Source of the DNA: an uncultured Rikenellaceae bacterium
GTDB lineage: Bacteria > Bacteroidota > Bacteroidia > Bacteroidales > Rikenellaceae
DNA length: 64,000 bases
Reading direction: 5' to 3'
NCBI GenBank assembly: GCA_944321925.1
Contig: CALUND010000002.1
Span: 124,001-188,000 of the forward strand
Shown here: one piece after another, positions 25,879 through 36,399 of the stretch
How the letters are laid out: each line of letters starts with the position of its first letter
Position numbering within the stretch: position 1 is the first letter of the stretch
The notes under the pieces: model-generated
What the model was told of the DNA's origin: nothing
The model's database searches: none
The model's input: the letters and a program-made list of their open reading frames with translations, nothing else
Program-made: the position numbers and the translations under genes

Positions 25879-26909
25879 AAGACCCTATCCGTTACGTCCG
25901 ACCCAATATCCTTTCGCTCACGCCCTACTCCACCGCGCGCGACGAATACAAAGGCCCCCTCGGCATCTTTCTCGACGCCAACGAGAGCCCCTACGACAAC
26001 GGCTACAACCGCTATCCCGATCCTGCCCAAAAGAGTCTGAAGGAACGGCTCTCCGCAATCAAAGGGGTTGCTGCCGACCGCATCTTCATCGGCAACGGCA
26101 GCGACGAGGCGATCGATCTCTGTTTCCGTATCTTTTGCGAGCCCCGCATCGATAATGCGGTAGCCATCGCACCGAGTTACGGCATGTACCGGGTCGCCGC
26201 CGCAATCAACGACGTGGAGATGCGCGAAGTGCAACTCGAAGCCGACTTCTCGCTCGACACGGAGCGCCTCTTCTCCGTCGTCGACCGGCAGACGAAACTG
26301 CTGTGGCTCTGTTCGCCCAACAATCCGAGCGGACAATGCTTTCCCCACACGCAGATCGAAGAGATTCTCCGTCGTTTCGACGGCATGGTGGTGCTCGACG
26401 AGGCCTACATCGATTTCGCCGACGAACCTGGATTCCTGGGAGAGCTCGACCGGAGGCCCAATCTGATCATCCTGCAGACCCTGTCGAAAGCGTGGGGTAT
26501 GGCGGGGTTGCGTCTGGGACTGGCTTTCTCTTCGTCGAAGGTAATCGACATCTTCTCTCGGGTGAAATATCCCTACAACATCAATGTCGCGACGCAACAG
26601 ATCGTATCGAAACTGCTCGAAGAGGGGGTCGACGACAAGGTTCGAGAGATCCGCAGGGAACGGCAACGCATCGAACGCGAACTGGCCGCCTGCCCGGCCA
26701 TCGAACAGATTTTCCCCTCCGATGCCAATTTCGTGCTGGTCCGTACGGCCGACCCGCGCGACCTCTATGATCAGCTGATCGCTGCCCGCATCATCGTGCG
26801 CGACCGTTCGCGCATCCGCGGATGCGAAGGCTGCCTGCGCATCACCGTGGGCACGCCTGCAGAAAACGACCGAATGTTGGAAATCGTAAAAAACTATCGA
26901 CATGCCTAA
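25875..26909 (+). CDS. hisC: Histidinol-phosphate aminotransferase
   Basis: 344 residues. PLP enzyme converting imidazole-acetol phosphate to histidinol phosphate. Fold type I motifs: [11 protein letters not shown] at the N-terminus, [31 protein letters not shown], and the PLP lysine in [15 protein letters not shown]. The C-terminal arginine motif is in [10 protein letters not shown]. It overlaps hisD by 4 bp and hisB by 8 bp. Confidence 0.97.
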   Translation: MKDPIRYVRPNILSLTPYSTARDEYKGPLGIFLDANESPYDNGYNRYPDPAQKSLKERLSAIKGVAADRIFIGNGSDEAIDLCFRIFCEPRIDNAVAIAPSYGMYRVAAAINDVEMREVQLEADFSLDTERLFSVVDRQTKLLWLCSPNNPSGQCFPHTQIEEILRRFDGMVVLDEAYIDFADEPGFLGELDRRPNLIILQTLSKAWGMAGLRLGLAFSSSKVIDIFSRVKYPYNINVATQQIVSKLLEEGVDDKVREIRRERQRIERELAACPAIEQIFPSDANFVLVRTADPRDLYDQLIAARIIVRDRSRIRGCEGCLRITVGTPAENDRMLEIVKNYRHA

Positions 26910-28029
26910 AAAAGCGCTCTTCATCGACCGCGACGGGACGATCCTCGCAGAGCCATCCGACGAACAGATCGATTCGCTGGAAAAAATGGAGTTCGTTCCG
27001 GGAGCCATCTCGGGCCTGCGAAGCCTCTCGGAGCTCGATTACGAACTGGTCATGGCCTCCAACCAGGACGGCCTCGGCACCGACTCCTTCCCGGAGGAGA
27101 CCTTCTGGCCCGCACAGACAAAAATGCTCCGTACGTTGGGCGGAGAGGGGGTCTTCTTCAACGACTTCCTCATCGACCCATCGCTTCCGGAGGAGAATGC
27201 ACCCACCCGGAAACCCCGCACGGGCATGTTTACCAAATACCTCTCCGGCGAATACGATCTGGGCGCCTGTTTCGTTATCGGCGACCGTGCGACCGACATC
27301 GAGCTGGCCCGCAACCTCGGTGCAAAAGGGATTCTGTTGACGCCGCACAGAGAGGCCGGCGCACGTATGCTCGCCGATCAGGGAGTCTCGGAAGCCTGTG
27401 CATGCATCGCGGAGAGCTGGGCCGAAATCGCCGAGTTCCTGCGAACCACGCAACGGTGTGCGACCGTCGAACGCAATACGCGCGAAACCCGAATCCGCGT
27501 CACGGTGGACCTCGACGGAAAGAGTTCCTCTTCCATCCGAACAGGCCTGCGGTTCTTCGACCACATGCTCGACCAGATCGTCCACCATGCAGGCATCTCG
27601 CTCTGCATTGAAGCCCAAGGCGACCTCGACGTAGACGAACACCACACCATGGAAGATACGGCCATCACGCTCGGAGAGGCGATCCGTCAGGCCCTCGGCG
27701 ACAAACGGGGCATCGAACGCTATGGATTCGCCCTGCCGATGGACGATTGCCGGGCCATGGTACTGCTCGATTTCGGCGGACGCATCGATTTCGACTGGGA
27801 GGTGACCTTCACCCGCGAACGGGTGGGCGACGTGCCGACGGAGATGTTCAAACACTTTTTCAAAACACTCGCCTCCGCCATGCAGTGCAACCTGCAGATC
27901 GCGGCACGGGGCGAAAACGATCACCACAAGGCCGAAGCGGTCTTCAAGGCCTTTGCACGCGCATTGCGTGCCGCCGTGCGCCGCGACGTCTTCCATTACG
28001 AGCTGCCGAGCAGCAAGGGGGTCTTATGA
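26902..28029 (+). CDS. hisB: Bifunctional histidinol-phosphatase / imidazoleglycerol-phosphate dehydratase
   Basis: 375 residues with two domains. Residues 1 to about 165 are a HAD phosphatase ([38 protein letters not shown]). Residues from about 180 are IGP dehydratase with its manganese-binding histidines ([47 protein letters not shown]). It catalyses two non-consecutive pathway steps. The fusion is familiar from Enterobacteria and Bacteroidetes. ATGA overlap with hisH. Confidence 0.97.
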   Translation: MPKKALFIDRDGTILAEPSDEQIDSLEKMEFVPGAISGLRSLSELDYELVMASNQDGLGTDSFPEETFWPAQTKMLRTLGGEGVFFNDFLIDPSLPEENAPTRKPRTGMFTKYLSGEYDLGACFVIGDRATDIELARNLGAKGILLTPHREAGARMLADQGVSEACACIAESWAEIAEFLRTTQRCATVERNTRETRIRVTVDLDGKSSSSIRTGLRFFDHMLDQIVHHAGISLCIEAQGDLDVDEHHTMEDTAITLGEAIRQALGDKRGIERYGFALPMDDCRAMVLLDFGGRIDFDWEVTFTRERVGDVPTEMFKHFFKTLASAMQCNLQIAARGENDHHKAEAVFKAFARALRAAVRRDVFHYELPSSKGVL

Positions 28030-28616
28030 TTGCAATCGTAGATTACGACACCGGCAACCTGCGCTCCGTGGTCAATGCCCTGCAACGCGTAGGAGCAGAA
28101 TACCTGCTCACGTCCGATCCGAAAACGCTGCTCGAAGCCGATCGTGTACTGCTTCCGGGCGTAGGCGAGGCCTCCACGGCCATGGCCCGGCTGCGCGAAC
28201 GGGGTCTCGACGAGACGATCCGCAGCCTCACCCGTCCCGTGCTCGGCATCTGCATCGGCATGCAGCTCATGTGTCGGCACAGCGAAGAGGGCGATGCAGC
28301 GTGCATGGGAATCTTCCCCACGGACGTATGCCGCTTTACTCCGGATAAGAAAAAAGGCGTAAAAGTGCCCCACATGGGGTGGAACACCCTTACCGACCTC
28401 AGCACACCGCTGTTCAATCAGGTGGAGGAGGGTGCATGGGTCTATTACGTTCATTCCTACGCGGCGGAGCTCTGCGCCGCCACGATCGCCCGAACGGAAA
28501 ACGGCACCTGCTTCAGCGCCGCCCTCCATACGGGAAACTTCTACGGCACGCAATTCCACCCCGAAAAGAGCGGATCGGTGGGTGAGCAGATTCTCAAAAA
28601 CTTTTTAGCGCTATGA
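28026..28616 (+). CDS. hisH: Imidazole glycerol phosphate synthase, glutaminase subunit
   Basis: 196 residues from ATG 28026 ([20 protein letters not shown]), which overlaps hisB by 4 bp; the longer frame to 27747 is an artefact. Class I glutamine amidotransferase: [11 protein letters not shown] oxyanion strand, nucleophile Cys in [12 protein letters not shown], and the catalytic His-Glu pair in [10 protein letters not shown]. It supplies ammonia to HisF. It overlaps hisA by 4 bp. Confidence 0.97.
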   Translation: MIAIVDYDTGNLRSVVNALQRVGAEYLLTSDPKTLLEADRVLLPGVGEASTAMARLRERGLDETIRSLTRPVLGICIGMQLMCRHSEEGDAACMGIFPTDVCRFTPDKKKGVKVPHMGWNTLTDLSTPLFNQVEEGAWVYYVHSYAAELCAATIARTENGTCFSAALHTGNFYGTQFHPEKSGSVGEQILKNFLAL

Positions 28617-29347
28617 TCACCGTTATCCCAGCCATCGACCTCATAGGCGGCGAGTGCGTGCGACTCACCCAGGGCGACTACGCACGCAAAACCGTCTACT
28701 ACAAAGACCCGGCCGATGCCGCCCGACGTTATGCCGACAACGGATTCCACCGGCTCCATCTGGTCGACCTCGACGGAGCCAAAGCCGCTGCTCCGGCAAC
28801 GGCCAACCTCCGCGTACTGGAACGAATTGCCACCGCCACCGGCATGGATATCCAATACGGCGGAGGCGTCAAAAGTGCCGACTCGCTTCGCACCGTCTTC
28901 GACGCAGGAGCCTCCCGCGCCATCTGCGGCAGCATCGCCGTACGCTCTCCGGAACTTTTCGAGGAGTGGCTGCGATCGTTCGGCCCGAAACGGCTCATTC
29001 TCGGTGCCGACCTGCGCGAAGGGAAGGTCGCCACACAAGGTTGGCTCGAAAGTTCGACACTCTCCGCCGAAGAGCTGATCGAACGGTTCCTGTCGGCCGG
29101 TCTCTGTCAGGTGATCTGTACCGACATCTCGAAAGACGGCATGCTGTGTGGGCCCTCGTTCGATCTCTATCCCGCCCTGCAGGAGCGCTTCCCGCAGGTG
29201 GACATCACGGTCAGCGGCGGCATCTCGTCGCTCGACGATCTGCAAAAACTCGACGCACTCCAACTGCGCAGCGTCGTCGTGGGCAAAGCGCTCTACGAAG
29301 GACGCATCACGCTTAATTCACTTACGCAATGGTTGCAAAACGCATAA
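28613..29347 (+). CDS. hisA: ProFAR isomerase
   Basis: 244 residues, TIM barrel of the HisA/HisF family. Catalytic Asp in [15 protein letters not shown] and in [10 protein letters not shown]; phosphate-binding IQYGGGVKS and [11 protein letters not shown]. Catalyses the Amadori rearrangement of ProFAR to PRFAR. ATGA overlap with hisH and a 19-bp overlap with hisF. Confidence 0.97.
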   Translation: MITVIPAIDLIGGECVRLTQGDYARKTVYYKDPADAARRYADNGFHRLHLVDLDGAKAAAPATANLRVLERIATATGMDIQYGGGVKSADSLRTVFDAGASRAICGSIAVRSPELFEEWLRSFGPKRLILGADLREGKVATQGWLESSTLSAEELIERFLSAGLCQVICTDISKDGMLCGPSFDLYPALQERFPQVDITVSGGISSLDDLQKLDALQLRSVVVGKALYEGRITLNSLTQWLQNA

Positions 29348-30084
29348 TACCCTGCCTCGACGTGCGCGACGGCCGCACGGTGAAAGGCATCCACTTCGTC
29401 GGGCTGAAAGACGTGGGCGATGCCGTCGAACTGGGGCGTAAATATGCCGACGAAGGGGCCGACGAACTGGTCTACCTCGACATCAGCGCCAGCCACGAAG
29501 GGCGCAAGACCTTCACGGAACTGGTCGAACGAATCGCCTCCCGGATCAACATCCCGTTCACCGTAGGAGGGGGCATCTCGTCGCTCGACGATGCGGCCCG
29601 ACTGCTGGGGGCCGGAGCCGACAAGGTGTCGCTCAACAGCGCAGCCGTCCGCGATCCGCAACTCATCGACCGGATTGCCGCCAAATACGGCAACCAATTC
29701 GTGGTGGTTGCCATCGATGCCAAACAGATCGACGGCGTCTGGCGGGCAACGACCCACGGAGGGCGCCAACTGACCGATCGCGAACTCTTCTCCTGGGCCA
29801 AAGAGGCCCAAGAGCGAGGCGCCGGCGAGATCCTTTTCACCTCGATGGACCACGACGGTACGAAAAACGGCTACCCGTGCGAAACCTACGCCCGACTGAC
29901 CGACGAACTGTCCATCCCGGTCATCGCCTCGGGCGGAGCCGGAAGCATACAGGACATCGCCGAAGTGCTGACCGCGGGACAAGCCGATGCCGCACTGGCC
30001 GCCAGCATCTTCCACTACGGCGAGATTCCGATCCCGCATCTCAAAAAAGAGCTGAAAAAAATGAATATAAACGTACGACTATGA
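29329..30084 (+). CDS. hisF: Imidazole glycerol phosphate synthase, cyclase subunit
   Basis: 251 residues, TIM barrel paralog of HisA. Catalytic Asp residues in [16 protein letters not shown] and [12 protein letters not shown]; phosphate sites [13 protein letters not shown] and [10 protein letters not shown]. With HisH it converts PRFAR and ammonia to imidazole glycerol phosphate and AICAR, the latter feeding purine synthesis. It overlaps hisA by 19 bp and hisIE by 4 bp. Confidence 0.98.
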   Translation: MVAKRIIPCLDVRDGRTVKGIHFVGLKDVGDAVELGRKYADEGADELVYLDISASHEGRKTFTELVERIASRINIPFTVGGGISSLDDAARLLGAGADKVSLNSAAVRDPQLIDRIAAKYGNQFVVVAIDAKQIDGVWRATTHGGRQLTDRELFSWAKEAQERGAGEILFTSMDHDGTKNGYPCETYARLTDELSIPVIASGGAGSIQDIAEVLTAGQADAALAASIFHYGEIPIPHLKKELKKMNINVRL

Positions 30085-30680
30085 AATTCGACGAACTGAA
30101 CACCTCCAAGAATGCCGACGGACTGATTCCCGCCATCATTCAAGATGCCCACACGCTCAAAGTGCTGATGCTGGGCTACATGAATCGCGAAGCCTATGAA
30201 AAGAGCGTGGCCGAAGGTCGGGTGACCTTCTGGAGCCGCACGCGCAACAAACTCTGGACAAAAGGCGAAACCAGCGGACACTGGCTCGACATCGTCTCGA
30301 TCGACACCGATTGCGACTGCGACACGCTGCTCATCAAAGCCATCCCCCACGGTCCGATCTGCCACCGCGGCACGAAAGCCTGCTTCGACACCCCGGACGA
30401 CGAAGGTTTCATCCGCTACCTGCAACACATCGTTCAGGGACGTCATGCCGAGATGCCCGAGGGATCCTACACGACCAAACTTTTCACCAAGGGCGTGAAC
30501 AAAATCGCCCAGAAAGTGGGCGAAGAGGCGGTCGAAACGGTCATAGAAGCCGTTGACGGCAATCGCGAACGTTTCATCTACGAAGCCTCCGACCTCATCT
30601 ACCACCTACTGGTCCTGCTCGAACAGATGGGCTGCTCGATCGCCGATCTGGAGACCGAACTCGCAAAAAGACACAAATAA
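30081..30680 (+). CDS. hisI: Bifunctional phosphoribosyl-AMP cyclohydrolase / phosphoribosyl-ATP pyrophosphatase
   Basis: 199 residues from ATG 30081, overlapping hisF by 4 bp. The N-terminal HisI domain (to about 110) has [15 protein letters not shown], the metal-binding [10 protein letters not shown] and [12 protein letters not shown]. The C-terminal HisE domain, an all-alpha NTP pyrophosphatase, has [12 protein letters not shown] and [12 protein letters not shown]. It performs steps two and three of the pathway. Last biosynthetic his gene; prmC follows after 15 bp. Confidence 0.96.
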   Translation: MKFDELNTSKNADGLIPAIIQDAHTLKVLMLGYMNREAYEKSVAEGRVTFWSRTRNKLWTKGETSGHWLDIVSIDTDCDCDTLLIKAIPHGPICHRGTKACFDTPDDEGFIRYLQHIVQGRHAEMPEGSYTTKLFTKGVNKIAQKVGEEAVETVIEAVDGNRERFIYEASDLIYHLLVLLEQMGCSIADLETELAKRHK

Positions 30681-30695
30681 ACCCCTCTCGTTCCC

Positions 30696-31532
30696 ATGAC
30701 CCGCAAACAGTTGATCGAACGAATAGCCAGCCGGCTCACCACCCTCTACGGAGAAAAAGAGGCTCTGTCCATCGCACGCCTCGTGGCTGAGAAGCGTTTC
30801 GGGATAAGCCGCATGGAAACGGCTCTCGATCCGAAAGCCCCGGTCAAAGGAACGGGAGAAGAGATCAAACAGATCGTTGCGGAGCTCGCCTCGGGGCGGC
30901 CCGTACAATACGTATTGGGCAAGGCTGATTTCTGCGACATGCGTTTCGAAGTGGGCGAAGGAGCGCTCATACCCCGGCCCGAAACGGAAGAGCTGACGGA
31001 ATGGATCCTGCGCGAAAGCCGCCCCTACGAAGAGTTGCTCGACATCGGTACGGGAAGCGGCTGCATCGCCGTCACGCTCTCTCTCCGGATGCCGCGCAGC
31101 CGCGTTACAGCCATCGACATCTCCCAACAAGCCCTGACCTGGGCCATCCGCAACAACTTCGCACACGATACCGACGTCCGATTCATCCAGGCCGACATCC
31201 TCGATCCGGAACTCGACCTGGGTCGTTTCGATGTCATCGTATCGAACCCGCCCTACATTCCGACGGCGGAGCGCAGCAAAATGCAGATCAATGTCACCCG
31301 TTACGAACCGGAAGAGGCTCTCTTCGTGCCGGACGACGATCCGCTCCTGTATTATCGTGCCATCGGTAATTTTGCCCTCCGCTCCCTCAAGCCGAACGGA
31401 AGACTCTATTTCGAAATCAACGAAACGCTGGCCAACGAAACCGTCGCCTTGCTCCGAAAGATGGGATTCAGCGACGTTCAACTCCGCCAGGATATCAACG
31501 AGAAGCCCCGCATGTTGCGATGCCGCCGCTGA
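30696..31532 (+). CDS. prmC: Release factor glutamine methyltransferase
   Basis: 278 residues. SAM-dependent enzyme that methylates the Gln of the GGQ motif in RF1 and RF2 (RF2 is encoded at 3983-5072). An N-terminal helical domain precedes the Rossmann fold: RPETEELTEWIL, SAM loop DIGTGSGCIAVTL, and the hallmark SNPPYIP that binds the target glutamine. It lies 15 bp after hisIE with no promoter or terminator between, so it probably shares his transcription. It overlaps recX by 13 bp. Confidence 0.95.
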   Translation: MTRKQLIERIASRLTTLYGEKEALSIARLVAEKRFGISRMETALDPKAPVKGTGEEIKQIVAELASGRPVQYVLGKADFCDMRFEVGEGALIPRPETEELTEWILRESRPYEELLDIGTGSGCIAVTLSLRMPRSRVTAIDISQQALTWAIRNNFAHDTDVRFIQADILDPELDLGRFDVIVSNPPYIPTAERSKMQINVTRYEPEEALFVPDDDPLLYYRAIGNFALRSLKPNGRLYFEINETLANETVALLRKMGFSDVQLRQDINEKPRMLRCRR

Positions 31533-32008
31533 AACACGACAAAACACCCCAACAGGCTCTCAGTGCCCTCATGCGACTCTGCTCGCGTGCCGAGAAGTGT
31601 TCGGAAGACGCCTCGAGACTGCTCGTTCGCTGGGGTATCGCTCCGGCCGATCGCCAAGAGATCCTTCGGCGGTTGGTTGCCGATCGGTTCATCGACGACC
31701 GCCGCTATGCGGAGTCCTTTGTCCGGGAAAAACGGAGGCTGAGCAACTGGGGGATTCACAAAATCCGCACGGCGCTTGCCGCCAAACGACTGCCTCCGGA
31801 GACGATTGCCGAGGTGCTCGCACCCATCGATTCCGAAGAAGAGCGGTCCAGATTGGAGGAACAGCTCCGGCGCAAAAACCGGACGGTCCGAGCCTCCTCG
31901 CCGTTCGACCGGAAAGCCAAACTGATGCGTTACGGCATCTCGCTCGGCTACGAATACGAACAAGTGACCGACACGGTCAACCTGCTTATGAAAGACTACG
32001 ATGAATAG
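31520..32008 (+). CDS. recX: RecX-family regulatory protein
   Basis: 162 residues, helical, with repeated three-helix RecX modules: LMRLCSRAEKCSEDASRLL, the DRFIDDRRYAESFVREK core, and LSNWGIHKIRTALAAKRL. RecX modulates RecA filaments in recombination and repair. recA is not adjacent. It overlaps prmC by 13 bp and the peptidase gene by 8 bp, so its expression is tied to the operon. Confidence 0.9.
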   Translation: MPPLKHDKTPQQALSALMRLCSRAEKCSEDASRLLVRWGIAPADRQEILRRLVADRFIDDRRYAESFVREKRRLSNWGIHKIRTALAAKRLPPETIAEVLAPIDSEEERSRLEEQLRRKNRTVRASSPFDRKAKLMRYGISLGYEYEQVTDTVNLLMKDYDE

Positions 32009-33734
32009 ACGATTCCTGTGGAGTTTAGGTTTTCTGCTGTTCACCCTCTCCGCATCCGCGCAACCTGCAGACTACTATCGTTATCCGCTCGACCTGCCGT
32101 GTCTGCTGTCGGCCAATTACGCCGAGATGCGCCCCGACCATTTCCACTCCGGCGTCGACCTGAAAACGGGAGGGACGACCGGACATCCCGTGCATGCCGC
32201 AGCCGACGGTTATGTAGCCCGCATCTCGGTCGCCCCAAGCGGCTACGGACGGGCAATCTACATCGCCCACCCCAACGGCACGACAACCGTATACGCCCAC
32301 ATGGAACGTTTCACCGATGCCCTCGAACGCTACCTCGACGAAGAGCGCTACCGCGCCCAACGAAGCAACATCGACCTCTTTCCCGAAGCCTCCCGCTTCC
32401 CGGTACGCCAGGGGGATGTAATCGGCCTTTCGGGCAACTCCGGATGGTCCCTGGGGCCTCATGTCCATTTCGAAGTACGCCGCACGAAAGACTCGCGCAC
32501 CCTCAACCCCATCGCCAACGGATGGATCCGTCCCAAAGACGACATACCGCCCCGTATCGTAAAACTGTGGGCCGTATCGATCGACACCCTGTTGGGCGTG
32601 CCGATTCACGGCACGCCCCGGGCCTATGCGGTACAGCAAACGGAGAGGGGTGAATATACCCTGGCAGACTCCGCATGCGTCCCGTTGGAGGGGAATACCT
32701 ACTTCATCCTCGAATCGACTGACCGGAAAAACGACGTATCGAATACGTTCGGTGTCTGGAGAGTGACGGCCCGCGTCGATGGCGAAACCATCCTCGAGTT
32801 CGAAAAAGACGCCCTGCTCTTCTCCAACACTCGCTATTGCAACGCCTCCGTCCATTACCCCATGCAATTATCCTCGCGCAACGAGCTGCTGATGCTGGCC
32901 CTCCAGAGCGGGAACCACCTCCCGATGTACAAAAAAGTCGTGGATCGGGGCGTCGTCCGTGCGGCCGAAGGAGAACGGAAGCAGATCGTGATCGACGCGA
33001 CGGACGATTGCGGCAACCTCTCGCGACTCTCGTTCGATGCGATCGGAGCTCCGCACAGCGATGCGCCCGTCCGTCCGCAAGGGGTCGTCGTCCCCCACGA
33101 CAGACGCTGCTCCTTCACGCTCCGCGAAGGGTGCTCCGTCACGATTCCCGCCCATGCGCTTTACGAATCGATCTTCTACACCCAGGAACAGCTCGACAGC
33201 TGCCACGTAAAAATGCGTTCCGACCGCATAGCGCCCCTTTCACCCGTCTTCCGAATCGGCGATCCGAAAATACCGATTCACAATTCGGTAGCGGTGACCC
33301 TGTTCTGCGACCTTCCCGACAGCCTGCAGGCACGCGCCTCGTTGGCCGGAGTGAGCGCTGGAGGCGATCTCTATTTCGCAGGCGGTCGCTACAAAGAGGG
33401 ACGGGTGAACGGATCGATCCGCTCGTTCGGTCGTTATTGCGTGGTAGCTGATACCAAAGGGCCCGAAATCGCCGCTTCGTTCCGCGACGGAGCCGATCTG
33501 ACAAACAACCGGTCGATCCACTTCAAGGTGCACGACAACTTCTCGGGCATCGCTTCCTTCTCGGCGACGATCGACGGGAAATGGATCGCCTTCGAACAGG
33601 ATGCCCGACGGGGTGTGCTCACCCACTACTTCGACGACCGTCGTACCCCGCGCGGTCAAATGCATCGGCTCGTGCTGACTCTCCGCGACGGAGCCGGCAA
33701 CAAAACCACATGGGAAGCCCGTTTCCGCCGATAA
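32001..33734 (+). CDS. Secreted M23-family (LytM) peptidase
   Basis: 577 residues with signal peptide MNRRFLWSLGFLLFTLSASA. The LytM domain is N-terminal (about 40-175): zinc ligands in HFHSGVD (His49, Asp53) and HVHFE (His154, His156). The remaining 400 residues are beta-rich, likely Ig-like domains seen in Bacteroidetes M23 proteins. With all zinc ligands kept it is probably an active peptidoglycan endopeptidase of the periplasm. Last gene of the his-led run; murB begins after a promoter-bearing gap. Confidence 0.9.
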   Translation: MNRRFLWSLGFLLFTLSASAQPADYYRYPLDLPCLLSANYAEMRPDHFHSGVDLKTGGTTGHPVHAAADGYVARISVAPSGYGRAIYIAHPNGTTTVYAHMERFTDALERYLDEERYRAQRSNIDLFPEASRFPVRQGDVIGLSGNSGWSLGPHVHFEVRRTKDSRTLNPIANGWIRPKDDIPPRIVKLWAVSIDTLLGVPIHGTPRAYAVQQTERGEYTLADSACVPLEGNTYFILESTDRKNDVSNTFGVWRVTARVDGETILEFEKDALLFSNTRYCNASVHYPMQLSSRNELLMLALQSGNHLPMYKKVVDRGVVRAAEGERKQIVIDATDDCGNLSRLSFDAIGAPHSDAPVRPQGVVVPHDRRCSFTLREGCSVTIPAHALYESIFYTQEQLDSCHVKMRSDRIAPLSPVFRIGDPKIPIHNSVAVTLFCDLPDSLQARASLAGVSAGGDLYFAGGRYKEGRVNGSIRSFGRYCVVADTKGPEIAASFRDGADLTNNRSIHFKVHDNFSGIASFSATIDGKWIAFEQDARRGVLTHYFDDRRTPRGQMHRLVLTLRDGAGNKTTWEARFRR

Positions 33735-33814
33735 CCGGGAAGATTACCCGAAACGAATCACCGCCTTCCCGTGAAAATCGTTTCAAGTTGCCTCTTTTTC
33801 TGCAAAACTTCTTG

Positions 33815-33822
33815 TATCTTTG
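33815..33822 (+). promoter_or_regulatory. Upstream -7 box before murB
   Basis: TATCTTTG fits TAnnTTTG, about 200 bp before murB. The nearest TTG is 24 bp upstream, longer than ideal, so it is a weaker second promoter. Confidence 0.4.
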
Positions 33823-33906
33823 AGAACCGATCCGGACGATTCCCTGTCGAATCTCCGGCAAACAGCTAAAAAAGAACCGATTAACAGGGATACAGTCGGG
33901 TGTCCG

Positions 33907-33938
33907 TTTGCGCATGCCGCAGGCTTATATTACCTTTG
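33907..33938 (+). promoter_or_regulatory. murB promoter
   Basis: TTTG at 33907-33910, 20-bp spacer, TACCTTTG at 33931-33938: exact consensus, 85 bp before the murB ATG. It should drive murB, tilS, holA and the next gene. Confidence 0.85.
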
Positions 33939-34023
33939 CCGCGAATTTGCAGCGAACGGCATGGAACAGAGGGAGAAACTTTCGCAGGAATGATCTCCAC
34001 ACGACACCGAACAGAAAAAAACG

Positions 34024-35037
34024 ATGATCTCGATAAGCGAACATACAGACCTTACCCAACTCAACAGTTTCGGCGTAACGGCACGAGGAACCCGTCTTAT
34101 CCGATTCTCCGCAGCCAATGAACTCCCTTCGCTGCGGGAGAAGGGCTATTTCGAGGGGGATTGGATGATCCTGTCGGGAGGCAACAACATCCTCTTCACG
34201 CAGGACTATGCGGGGACGCTGTTCCATCCCGAAGAGCGGCACATCGAAGTTTTGTCCCGCGAAGGAGGTTCCGTACGTATCAAGGCATCGGCCGGAGTCG
34301 AATGGGACGATCTGGTGGAGCTCACCGTGGCAAACGGTTGGTGGGGTGCGGAAAACCTCTCGCTCATTCCGGGATGGGTCGGAGCCGCTCCCGTACAGAA
34401 CATCGGCGCCTATGGAGCCGAAGCGAAACAGCTCATCGAGTCGGTCGATATCTATCTGCCTGAAACGGGTGTCTTCCGGACGCTCGACCCCCGGGAGTGC
34501 AACTTCGGTTACCGGGAGAGCATCTTCAAACACGAGCTGAAAGGGCGCGCCATCGTAACGGCGGTCACCCTGCGTTTTTCGGAGAGTCCCCGACCGGAAC
34601 TCGGCTACGGTGATCTGCTTCGCGAAACCGAGGCTCGCGGAGGCGTCTCGTTACGCAACATCCGTGACGCAGTCATCGCAATCCGGCGCAGCAAACTGCC
34701 CGACCCAAAAACAACGGGGAATGCCGGCAGCTTTTTCAAAAACCCGACGGTGGAACGCTCCCGGGCTGAAAAGCTGAAAGCCCAATATCCCGACCTTCCG
34801 CTCTACCCTACAGCCGACCCGAACCGGCAGAAACTGGCTGCCGGCTGGATGATCGAACGGGCCGGTTGGAAAGGACGCAACCTGGGCCGGGCCGGCGTAC
34901 ACGATCGGCAGGCCCTCGTGCTGATCAACCTGGGCGGAGCCTCGGGACAGGAGATCATCGAACTGGCCCGGGCCGTTCAACACGATGTGGAGGCGTTGTT
35001 CGGCATTCGGATCGAAACGGAGGTAAACATCATTTAA
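34024..35037 (+). CDS. murB: UDP-N-acetylenolpyruvoylglucosamine reductase
   Basis: 337 residues, type I MurB. FAD enzyme that reduces enolpyruvyl-UDP-GlcNAc to UDP-MurNAc. FAD-binding motifs: TQLNSFGVTARG, ILSGGNNILFT, SLIPGWVGAAPVQNIGAYG with the substrate Arg/Tyr region, the catalytic Ser in GNAGSFFKNP, and the C-terminal Glu in IETEVNII. It is separate from the dcw cluster 4 kb downstream but supplies its substrate. tilS follows after 15 bp. Confidence 0.97.
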   Translation: MISISEHTDLTQLNSFGVTARGTRLIRFSAANELPSLREKGYFEGDWMILSGGNNILFTQDYAGTLFHPEERHIEVLSREGGSVRIKASAGVEWDDLVELTVANGWWGAENLSLIPGWVGAAPVQNIGAYGAEAKQLIESVDIYLPETGVFRTLDPRECNFGYRESIFKHELKGRAIVTAVTLRFSESPRPELGYGDLLRETEARGGVSLRNIRDAVIAIRRSKLPDPKTTGNAGSFFKNPTVERSRAEKLKAQYPDLPLYPTADPNRQKLAAGWMIERAGWKGRNLGRAGVHDRQALVLINLGGASGQEIIELARAVQHDVEALFGIRIETEVNII

Positions 35038-35052
35038 ATCGATAGGAAGGAA

Positions 35053-36399
35053 ATGGTTACGTTACTCGACAAATTCCGGCGTTACATCCGGGAAAACAAA
35101 CTGGTTCAGCCGGGAGAACGGGTGTTGCTCACGGTAAGCGGCGGCGTCGACTCGATGGTGATGCTCTCGCTTTTCGTCGGTGCGGGTTACGACATCGGCG
35201 TGGCCCACTGCAACTTCCAGTTGCGGGGCGCGGAGAGCGAAGAAGACGAAGTATTGGTCGAAAACGAGGCGAAACGCTACGGCGTACCGTTCTACAACCG
35301 GCGATTCGATACCCGTTCCGAGATGGAACGTACGGGCGAATCGGTTCAGATGGCTGCCCGACGACTTCGCTACGACTGGTTCAACACCCTCTGCTCCGAA
35401 GAGGGTTACGCCGCAATCGCCATCGCTCACCAGGCCGACGACTCGATCGAAACCTTCTTCATCAACCTCCTGCGCGGAACCGGACTGAAAGGACTCACAG
35501 GCATCAGCGTGGTACGAGGCAGGGTCATCCGACCGCTGCTGTTCGCCTCTCGGAAAGAGATTACGGACTACGCCATTGCCAACAAAGTCCCCTACCGCGA
35601 AGACTCTTCCAACCGTTCGACCAAATACCTGCGCAACAAGGTACGACTGGGTCTGGTCCCCCGTATCCGGGAGATCAATCCCCGTTTTACCGACACCATG
35701 CGCCTCAATATCTCACGGCTGACCGACGCCCAACTCTTCATCAACCACGGCATCGAAAAACTCCGCGACCGGGTGATCGAAACACGTAACGGCGCAGCCA
35801 TCGTCCACACGGAGCGGATCGATCCGGAATTTCCGGTCAGTTTCGTCATTTTCGAACTGCTCAATTCCGCCTATGGTTTCAAGGGGGATGTAATCGATGC
35901 CATGTGCCGGACCTTGGACGAAGGCACTTCGGGCCGTCGGTTCTACTCGCGCGACTATGTGGCGTGGGTCGATCGGCAGGAGATCGTGGTCGAACCGATC
36001 GCCACGGACGATCCCTGCACCGTGGAGGTCGAACGGGGCGCATCGAAAGCCTACTGCGGTAACTCGGTACTCTACCTCGAATGGACCGACGTGGACAGCG
36101 TTGCCTCCTATTCCCAACCCGAAAACGTAGCGTTGATCGATGCCGATCAGTTGAGTTTCCCATTGACGCTCCGCCGGTGGCAGGAGGGTGACGCATTCGT
36201 CCCGATCGGCATGGAAGGTCACAAAAAAGTGAGCGACTTTCTGATCGATGCCAAAGTCTCCGTACCGGAAAAACAGCGGCAATTCGTCCTCACGAGTCAG
36301 GGCGAGATCGTCTGGCTGGTGGGCCGCCGACTCGATGACCGTTTCAAAATCACCGACAAGACGGAAAACATCCTGAAAATCACCCGCGAGATTATCTGA
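35053..36399 (+). CDS. tilS: tRNA(Ile)-lysidine synthase
   Basis: 448 residues. Modifies C34 of the CAU-anticodon tRNA-Ile to lysidine so that it reads AUA. PP-loop SGGVDS at 29-34; AHCNFQLRGAESEEDE; AIAHQADDSIETFFINLLRG; YREDSSNRSTKYLRNKVR. A C-terminal TilS substrate-binding domain follows (LRRWQEGDAFVPIGMEGHKK). It shares one base with the holA start, so translation is coupled. Confidence 0.96.
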   Translation: MVTLLDKFRRYIRENKLVQPGERVLLTVSGGVDSMVMLSLFVGAGYDIGVAHCNFQLRGAESEEDEVLVENEAKRYGVPFYNRRFDTRSEMERTGESVQMAARRLRYDWFNTLCSEEGYAAIAIAHQADDSIETFFINLLRGTGLKGLTGISVVRGRVIRPLLFASRKEITDYAIANKVPYREDSSNRSTKYLRNKVRLGLVPRIREINPRFTDTMRLNISRLTDAQLFINHGIEKLRDRVIETRNGAAIVHTERIDPEFPVSFVIFELLNSAYGFKGDVIDAMCRTLDEGTSGRRFYSRDYVAWVDRQEIVVEPIATDDPCTVEVERGASKAYCGNSVLYLEWTDVDSVASYSQPENVALIDADQLSFPLTLRRWQEGDAFVPIGMEGHKKVSDFLIDAKVSVPEKQRQFVLTSQGEIVWLVGRRLDDRFKITDKTENILKITREII

